Of a DNA stretch of 7,833 nucleotides, positions 1 to 4,775 are shown in pieces. The notes under the pieces are model-generated. The model worked only from the letters and a program-made list of their open reading frames with translations, had not been told where the DNA came from and ran no database searches. Each line of letters starts with the position of its first letter. Position 1 is the first letter of the stretch. Origin of the DNA: QNBT01 sp964563335 (lineage in GTDB: Bacteria; Planctomycetota; Phycisphaerae; Sedimentisphaerales; Anaerohalosphaeraceae); the NCBI GenBank assembly GCA_964563335.1, contig CAZLWL010000099.1, positions 1-7,833 of the forward strand, in the 5' to 3' direction. Made by a program: the position numbers and the translations under genes.

Positions 1-144
1 TTACGTGTCCTGTGTGTGGGTCTCGACTGGTCAATGCAGAACCCGGAGGCGCAACAGGCGGTGCGATGACCGCGACCGCAGGTATGCCGACCGGTGGGAT
101 ACAAACCGGCGGTAAACCGGATGATGTGCCACCTATGCAGCAGG
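1..144 (+). repeat. Direct repeat, copy 1 (144 bp, identical to 436-579)
   Basis: Positions 1-144 match 436-579 base for base by eye, at an offset of 435 bases (145 codons), so the reading frame is kept. The repeat encodes the second half of a Cys ribbon (CPVCG) and the Gly/Thr-rich segment up to PPMQQ. It may continue upstream of the window. Outside it the two repeat units differ at many positions. Confidence 0.9.
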
Positions 145-1415
145 CGTTTTATGTAGTGCCGGTATCGAGCATACCTGACAACATACCACCGCTAGGCCAG
201 ACTCAACAGCCTGCAACTCAGGGGCAACAAGTAGTGTATATTCCAGTAGCTGGTGGACCACCACAGGAAAATGCTGGTGTGGGACCATCTGACGCCGGGC
301 CGGCGGTGGATGGACAGTCACAGGGTGGCGGCCAGGCCGGCGCAGGCGCCGCCCAAAGCGGCCGCTCGACGTTGTGTATCTGTCCTATGTGTAATGTAAC
401 GGTAACACATCCGATAGGCGTTCCATGTGTTTCGCTTACGTGTCCTGTGTGTGGGTCTCGACTGGTCAATGCAGAACCCGGAGGCGCAACAGGCGGTGCG
501 ATGACCGCGACCGCAGGTATGCCGACCGGTGGGATACAAACCGGCGGTAAACCGGATGATGTGCCACCTATGCAGCAGGTATTCTACTTAGTGCCGATAT
601 CGAGTAAGCCCGAGGATATACCACCCTTAGGCCAAACCGTGCAAGGTCCTTTGACGCCTACGGCCGGCGGGCCTCCGCAGGATGGTTCTGGTGTAGGCCC
701 ATCAGATGCAGGGCCGGCAGTGGACGGGCAATCTCAGGGTGGCGGCCAGGCCAGTACCGGCGCAGCTCAGAGTGGCCGTTCAACATTATGTATATGTCCT
801 ATGTGCAGCGTGACGGTAACACATCCAATCGGCATCCCTTGCGCCTCGCTTACCTGTCCTGTTTGCGGGTCACGGTTAGTTAACGCCGAACCCGGAGGCA
901 CAACCGGTGCCGGTGCAATGACAACAGCAGCTGCGACAACCGTTGCTTCCTCGTCCAGTATAATTTATGTGGCTGGGGCCTCCAGAAAGGTAGTTATTCC
1001 GTCGACTGGCAGGAGCCTGAAATCGGATATTGCACAACTGCTCGATGATGCTCGTTATTTCTTAATGTTTGGCCTGGGAACGTATGATGTTGTGCCCAAT
1101 CCGTATTACAGGGACAAAAGAGCAACCGGTGCCGAAATTGGGCAATTCATAGTCTCTGAAGGTGGTGCCGTTGTTATATGTAATAACGTAAGTGCAAGTG
1201 CTCTTAAAGCACTCAAGGATCTGAAAGTCAAGGTTTATACTGGCTTTGTTGGTACGGTTCAGCAGGCTATCGACATATATACTGACGGCCGCCTTAAGGA
1301 TTCATCGACAGGGATCGTTCTCGATGATGATGAAGAACATGGCGGCGGTGGTGGCGGGCCGCCGACCTCGAAGAGTAAATCGAAAGAAAAAGATAACGAC
1401 TCGGAGGTATTTTAG
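1..1415 (+). CDS. Cys-rich ribbon-repeat protein with C-terminal NifX-like domain (5' end outside window)
   Basis: The reading frame is open from the first bases (codons start at position 3), so the true start lies upstream; the GTG at 12 falls inside a conserved CPVCG motif and is not a start. The visible 470 residues hold a long Gly/Pro/Ala/Gln-rich repeat. Each unit carries a metal-ribbon motif C-x-C-x2-C-x5-H-x5-C-x4-C-x2-C, complete at 375-452 and 789-866, with only its last two Cys visible at the window start. About 960-1310 encodes a domain resembling the dinitrogenase FeMo-cofactor family (NifX, NifB C-terminus): YFLMF, the ATGAEIGQFI segment, VVICNNVSASALKAL and KVYTGFVGTVQQAI. The tail is acidic, then poly-Gly, then Lys-rich. 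Similar CPxCG/PHxxGxPC ribbons are known next to NifX-type domains, so binding of metal or an iron-sulfur cluster is inferred. I see no TM helix in the visible part. The stop overlaps the next start by one base. Confidence 0.85.
   Translation, partial: TCPVCGSRLVNAEPGGATGGAMTATAGMPTGGIQTGGKPDDVPPMQQAFYVVPVSSIPDNIPPLGQTQQPATQGQQVVYIPVAGGPPQENAGVGPSDAGPAVDGQSQGGGQAGAGAAQSGRSTLCICPMCNVTVTHPIGVPCVSLTCPVCGSRLVNAEPGGATGGAMTATAGMPTGGIQTGGKPDDVPPMQQVFYLVPISSKPEDIPPLGQTVQGPLTPTAGGPPQDGSGVGPSDAGPAVDGQSQGGGQASTGAAQSGRSTLCICPMCSVTVTHPIGIPCASLTCPVCGSRLVNAEPGGTTGAGAMTTAAATTVASSSSIIYVAGASRKVVIPSTGRSLKSDIAQLLDDARYFLMFGLGTYDVVPNPYYRDKRATGAEIGQFIVSEGGAVVICNNVSASALKALKDLKVKVYTGFVGTVQQAIDIYTDGRLKDSSTGIVLDDDEEHGGGGGGPPTSKSKSKEKDNDSEVF
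436..579 (+). repeat. Direct repeat, copy 2 (144 bp, identical to 1-144)
   Basis: This is the second copy of the perfect in-frame repeat. The following unit (580-849) is seven codons shorter than the first (145-435) and carries many silent and replacement changes. A third, clearly diverged copy of the ribbon half starts near 850. Confidence 0.9.
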
Positions 1416-2329
1416 TGGCTGAAAGTAAGCTCGAAAAACTTAGAAAAACAAAGAAACACTCGCCAATTAATATGGTCATGGTCACATTGGTTATCGGATT
1501 CATCATTCTCATAGCGTGTCAGTTGCTTTTTTTCGGCTTCGAGATGCAGCAAAGAACCCGGACGACCAGCACTGTCCAGGATGGCTCTTCAGTAACCGGC
1601 AGTGGCAATATAACACTAACATCGTCGGACATACAACTTATTTCATGTTCCGATGACGACCTTACAGACGCGGTAGCAGCAGTAAGGCGAGCAGTTGTAA
1701 ATATAGATGTAGCTGGAGCCGATGTCGGTTCGTCGAACAGAAGAGGCGGACCTGCTTTGAGTTTTGATATGCCGTCGACGGCTACCTTGCAAACAGACGA
1801 AGAAACTCTTGGTTCGGGCATTATTGTCGATGCTCGCGGGTATATTCTTACCTGCTATCACTTAATCAAAGATTATTCCAATGTCAGCGTTACTGTTTTC
1901 AGTTCCGTTCGCCGGATATATAAGGCAAATGTAGTCGATGTTGATATCGCCAATGATATTGCGATACTGAAGATAGAATCGGACAGACCTTTGCCGGTAG
2001 CGAAACTGGCAAACTCGGATTTCGTCAAAATTACCGATACGGTTCTTGCAATCGGTTCACCCTTTGGTTTCGAGCACACAGTAACCGAAGGCATCATAAG
2101 TGATAATAAACGCAGCCTTGTTATCAATAGCACAGTTTACGAAGACCTCTTTCAGACAGACGCGGCGGTAAACCGCGGAAGTGCGGGTGGTGCTTTGATA
2201 AACGGCGAGGGCCAGGTGGTTGGAGTCAATACCGCTATTGCGTCTCCATCCGGATATTTCTCAGGCGTCAGTTTTACAATACCAATAAACAAGGCCAGAC
2301 CGTTATTGCTAAAGGCAATTGAAGGATAG
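1415..2329 (+). CDS. Membrane-anchored HtrA/trypsin-like pseudoprotease
   Basis: The 304-aa product has a GTG start with a strong GGAGGT at 1403-1408, six bases upstream. A Lys/Arg-rich N-terminus (residues 5-15) precedes one TM helix at about 20-42, placing the rest outside the cytoplasm. After a Ser/Thr-rich linker, residues ~130-300 form a DegP-type protease domain: LGSGIIVDARGYIL, then CYHLI with the triad His149, then NDIAILKI with Asp181. The nucleophile loop reads NRGSAGGAL where active HtrA proteins have NPGNSGGPL; ungapped alignment puts Ala257 at the catalytic Ser, with a Ser one residue earlier. The spacings (32 and 76 residues) match DegP, so this substitution is probably real. 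No PDZ domain follows, whereas HtrA proteins normally have one or two; the next gene supplies a PDZ pair. It is probably a binding or scaffold protein. Magnetosome MamO is a known analogue of a repurposed HtrA, but orthology is unproven. Confidence 0.88.
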   Translation: MAESKLEKLRKTKKHSPINMVMVTLVIGFIILIACQLLFFGFEMQQRTRTTSTVQDGSSVTGSGNITLTSSDIQLISCSDDDLTDAVAAVRRAVVNIDVAGADVGSSNRRGGPALSFDMPSTATLQTDEETLGSGIIVDARGYILTCYHLIKDYSNVSVTVFSSVRRIYKANVVDVDIANDIAILKIESDRPLPVAKLANSDFVKITDTVLAIGSPFGFEHTVTEGIISDNKRSLVINSTVYEDLFQTDAAVNRGSAGGALINGEGQVVGVNTAIASPSGYFSGVSFTIPINKARPLLLKAIEG

Positions 2330-2344
2330 TAATTGGTAAGTAAT

Positions 2345-2383
2345 GAGCTAAAGTGAACTAAAGTGCCTAAAGTGAGCTAAAGT
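2345..2383 (+). repeat. Tandem ~10-bp repeat (GAGCTAAAGT-like)
   Basis: Four units sit head to tail: GAGCTAAAGT, GAACTAAAGT, GCCTAAAGT (one base shorter) and GAGCTAAAGT. The third unit forms the left arm of the inverted repeat spanning the spacer. Confidence 0.8.
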
Positions 2384-2493
2384 CAGATGCCAGAAGTCAG
2401 AAATCAGATTTTTCTGTTCTCTGCTGAGCGAAGCGAAGTCCGGCTTCAGACGGATCCTCCGTATTTTAGGCACTCCAAACTTTAGGCACTTTA
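2359..2493. repeat. 15-bp perfect inverted repeat enclosing ~105 bp (possible palindromic or MITE-like element)
   Basis: The left arm TAAAGTGCCTAAAGT (2359-2373) is the exact reverse complement of 2479-2493. A partial second copy of the right arm (TTTTAGGCACT) lies at 2464-2474. Between the arms are smaller stems: CAGAAA (2398-2403) with TTTCTG (2411-2416), and CGGA/TCCG around 2449-2460. The architecture suggests a dispersed palindromic intergenic element. No transposase or clear target-site duplication is visible, so its mobility is unproven. Confidence 0.55.
2384..2411 (+). repeat. Tandem 7-bp repeat (CAGAANT-like)
   Basis: Four consecutive heptamers, CAGATGC, CAGAAGT, CAGAAAT and CAGATTT, directly follow the ~10-bp array. 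Seven-base periodicity makes coding unlikely. It resembles slippage-derived intergenic repeats. Confidence 0.7.
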
Positions 2494-2536
2494 TTTAACC
2501 AGCTACCATTTAACTAATTAATGAGGTGTTCAGACT

Positions 2537-3775
2537 GTGGAAGAGAAAAAAACAAAAGGTAAGCTAAGTGCTCTATGGGCCTTTCTATTCGGCATAATAC
2601 TTATGTTAGGTGTATATATCCTGTTTGAATCTGCGCCAAACAGGCTGAGGTCCGGTTCTACAGATGAAGCTACGGATACAACATCCGACATTGTAAAGAC
2701 TGCCAATATTGTGCAAACCGCTATAGTCAAAGAGGAATCTGTTTCGCCTTCTGTTTTTCTTGGCGTAGAGGTTCTTTCCGTCAATACTGTTATTGCCGAA
2801 CAGTTGTCACTGCCAAGTGAGCGAGGTGTTCTTGTGAACGGCGTTGTTGACGGCTCCCCCGCTCAAAAGGCCGGGCTTCAAAGAGGCGATTGTTTGATCT
2901 CTTTGGGCGGCAAGCCGGTAGAGGATATCGATGGTTTTAGACATCTCTTAGCTGCGTACAATCCCGGCGACAATGTCAGAATTGCTTATATAAGAAACGC
3001 TCAAAAGGATACGGTGTATGCCCAGCTTGTCGGGCTCCCTGACAGTCTGGCAACAACTCAGGATGACGACTCGGCGGATACGGACTGGGGTGTATCATTG
3101 TCAGATATCAGTTCAGCCGTGCGGAATTCGCTCAATATCCCCGCTGATATAGGCGGGGTCGCGATTTTGTCAGTAACCCCAGGCGGTGCAGCGGACGAGG
3201 CGGGTTTGCAGCCGGCAGATGTGATCACGGGCATTGACCAGACCCCGGTATCCAATATGGATGACTTTTTCAAAGCACTGTCGAGTGACAATGACAATAT
3301 TGCTCTTCTGGATGTTTACAGCCATGGCTCAGTACGCTATGTGCCGCTGAATTCATCAGGTATCATTGATGTAGCTGACCAGACACAAACTCAGACGACG
3401 TTGCGGCAGAGAATATTTGCCCTGTTCACCGGAGGTATGCCATTTTCAACTGATGAAGATGAAGATGAAGATGAGGAGGGGCCGAAAGGCGGCAAATTCG
3501 CCCAGGATGATGTGCAGCTTACAGCAGGGGATAATCCCGCTTTCAACAGGCCTTCTACGGTTCCGGGAGATGAAAATACCGGTGGAACATCAGATTGGAC
3601 ACCTGGTACACCAGGTGGTACCAGCAGCACTACGGGTATGAACAGACCTACGGAAGTGCCGCCGCAGTTAAGCTCAACCAACGATACTGTATTATTCATA
3701 GGACTGTTAGTACTTTTGATTCTTTATCTTGCCTACAGGGAATACCACAGGCCGCCGGAGGTAGAAAAGAGTTAA
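2537..3775 (+). CDS. Bitopic membrane protein with two extracytoplasmic PDZ domains
   Basis: The 412-aa product starts at GTG with GAGGTG at 2523-2528, eight bases upstream. A Lys-rich N-terminus and TM helix (about residues 11-30) precede two PDZ domains. PDZ1 is at ~71-166, with FLGVEV as the likely peptide-binding loop and the hallmark SPAQKAGLQRGDCLI. PDZ2 is at ~184-271 (WGVSL, then GGAADEAGLQPADVITGI). Then come a Thr/Gln segment, a strongly acidic run (residues 306-314), a Pro/Gly/Thr-rich linker and a second TM helix (~384-400) with a basic cytoplasmic tail. Both PDZ domains should therefore lie outside the cytoplasm. There is no protease domain, so it is a scaffold or receptor rather than an enzyme. 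Its PDZ pair is paralogous to that of the pyrophosphatase fusion downstream. Such a split from a protease is reminiscent of separated MamE C-terminal pieces in some magnetosome clusters, but that is only an analogy. It overlaps the next gene by one base. Confidence 0.9.
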   Translation: MEEKKTKGKLSALWAFLFGIILMLGVYILFESAPNRLRSGSTDEATDTTSDIVKTANIVQTAIVKEESVSPSVFLGVEVLSVNTVIAEQLSLPSERGVLVNGVVDGSPAQKAGLQRGDCLISLGGKPVEDIDGFRHLLAAYNPGDNVRIAYIRNAQKDTVYAQLVGLPDSLATTQDDDSADTDWGVSLSDISSAVRNSLNIPADIGGVAILSVTPGGAADEAGLQPADVITGIDQTPVSNMDDFFKALSSDNDNIALLDVYSHGSVRYVPLNSSGIIDVADQTQTQTTLRQRIFALFTGGMPFSTDEDEDEDEEGPKGGKFAQDDVQLTAGDNPAFNRPSTVPGDENTGGTSDWTPGTPGGTSSTTGMNRPTEVPPQLSSTNDTVLFIGLLVLLILYLAYREYHRPPEVEKS

Positions 3776-4686
3776 TGGCTGAACTGACAGAAGAGAAAAA
3801 AAGCTTATTGAAAAGGATACTCATCGCCTTACTCATAAGGCCTCCCATCATTTTGATACTTCTTCTTCTGTGTCTGTTTTTATTAAGCCATGGAGAAACG
3901 CAAGAGTCAACTGTTGAGGAAAGGTTCGGATTGTCTTCATCGATAAAATCACCTTACAAAGATGCAATAAAAGGCACTTATGTTTATTCGTTTGCTTTTT
4001 GCGGCGACCCGCATATGTATGCAAAAGGAGATGGCTGCTTTGATGACCTTGACAGGGCGATCAAACTAAAGCAAATAAGATTTGTTATATTCGGCGGAGA
4101 CCTGACATACCTTGGTGAAGAAGCTGAATATAGTAATTTTATCGATCACATTAACGCACTGACATCACCTTCGTACCCTGCATTGGGAAATCACGACATC
4201 TACAATGGCGGGTGGTCATATTACTGGAGATATCTGGGACCGTCAGCGTATTCCTTCAACGGCGGCAACGCAAAATTTGTCGTGATCGACACCGCCGACG
4301 GCGAAATAGGTGATGCACAGATGGAGTGGATTCAGAACCAACTGCGGAACAATAAACAGCCGCTTCTTTTTGTAATAAGCCACATGCCCATATACGGCGA
4401 TTCGTATGGTGTATACGGATTTCCCGAAACAGAAGAAAAACAGCAGCTCATAGAGCTTTTTGAAAAATACGAAGTCGATTTCGTCCTGGAAGGCCATTAT
4501 CACGGCTATGTTGATATTACGAACAACGGCGTCCGTTATATCACCTCTGGAAGCTTTTCTGATGGCCTTTTGGATTCAGGCCAGCGACATTTCCTTTTAT
4601 TTCACGTATATGGCCCTGAAGTCAGCATAGAGCAGGTGCCGGTTGGAGAGGATATACCGGTTCAATATATGGACGGAGACATTTAA
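3775..4686 (+). CDS. Membrane-anchored calcineurin-like metallophosphoesterase
   Basis: The 303-aa product starts at the ATG in TAATG, overlapping the upstream stop by one base, with GGAGGT at 3757-3762. An in-frame upstream extension to 3595 exists but would run inside the PDZ gene and give a non-conserved N-terminus. A Lys/Arg-containing stub and a TM helix (~23-38) anchor it, with the catalytic domain predicted outside. All metallophosphoesterase motifs are present: GDPH (Asp78, His80), GGD (Asp109), GNHD (Asn139, His140), SHMP (His203) and GHYHGY (His241, His243). Two metal ions, commonly Fe, Mn or Zn in this family, would hydrolyse a phosphomonoester or diester. It resembles the purple-acid-phosphatase-like and general Metallophos family, and the substrate cannot be read from sequence. 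Placement just before the pyrophosphatase suggests a link to phosphate chemistry at the same membrane; this is inference. Confidence 0.92.
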   Translation: MAELTEEKKSLLKRILIALLIRPPIILILLLLCLFLLSHGETQESTVEERFGLSSSIKSPYKDAIKGTYVYSFAFCGDPHMYAKGDGCFDDLDRAIKLKQIRFVIFGGDLTYLGEEAEYSNFIDHINALTSPSYPALGNHDIYNGGWSYYWRYLGPSAYSFNGGNAKFVVIDTADGEIGDAQMEWIQNQLRNNKQPLLFVISHMPIYGDSYGVYGFPETEEKQQLIELFEKYEVDFVLEGHYHGYVDITNNGVRYITSGSFSDGLLDSGQRHFLLFHVYGPEVSIEQVPVGEDIPVQYMDGDI

Positions 4687-4775
4687 AGCATCTAACAAAA
4701 AGAACAGAAGCGCGGCGGCGCAAGCCGCCCGATTAAACTTTCGCAGGGGTAACAACCCTGAGCGGAAGTGACAAT
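4687..4775 (+). promoter_or_regulatory. Leader of the PDZ-pyrophosphatase gene with two hairpins
   Basis: A 6-bp GC stem GGCGGC/GCCGCC (4714-4719 with 4724-4729) is closed by a GCAA tetraloop of the GNRA type. A second stem, CAGGG/CCCTG (4744-4748 with 4756-4760), has a 7-base loop and ends four bases before the weak Shine-Dalgarno GGAAG (4764-4768) of the TTG start at 4776. There is no T-run after the first stem, so it is not a standard terminator. A structured 5' leader that modulates translation is possible, but I match it to no known riboswitch. Confidence 0.35.

Larger units (their letters stand above)
2330..2536. other. Intergenic spacer rich in short repeats
   Basis: This 207-base spacer separates the pseudoprotease gene from the PDZ gene. 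I see no credible ORF. It contains tandem ~10-bp units, tandem 7-bp units, a 15-bp inverted repeat and several small hairpins, and its far end carries the Shine-Dalgarno GAGGTG (2523-2528) of the next gene. I find no convincing sigma-70 type promoter and no classical hairpin-plus-T-run terminator. Confidence 0.6.

Noticed and set aside
1..870. Magnetochrome-type haem c motifs in the Cys-rich repeats
   Set aside because: The Cys motifs are CICPMC and CPVCG; none is CXXCH, so there is no haem c attachment site. The nearby IPPLG segments resemble the Pro-rich part of magnetochromes only vaguely.
12..1415. GTG at position 12 as the start of the first gene
   Set aside because: The frame is open to the window edge, and the same codon in the later repeat units lies inside the conserved CPVCG motif, so the gene begins upstream.
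2345..2411. CRISPR array
   Set aside because: The units are 7-10 bp, contiguous and without spacers, and no cas gene is nearby.
3595..3774. N-terminal extension of the phosphoesterase from an ATG at 3595
   Set aside because: It would lie entirely within the PDZ gene in another frame, and the ATG at 3775 has a good Shine-Dalgarno and gives a classic signal-anchor N-terminus.
4711..4740. Rho-independent terminator after the phosphoesterase gene
   Set aside because: The GC hairpin is followed by GATTAAACTTT rather than a continuous T-run, so termination here is not well supported.
4711..4775. Cyclic-di-GMP (GEMM) riboswitch upstream of the pyrophosphatase gene
   Set aside because: There is a GNRA tetraloop and an AGGG run, but the conserved GEMM core sequences and spacing are absent.
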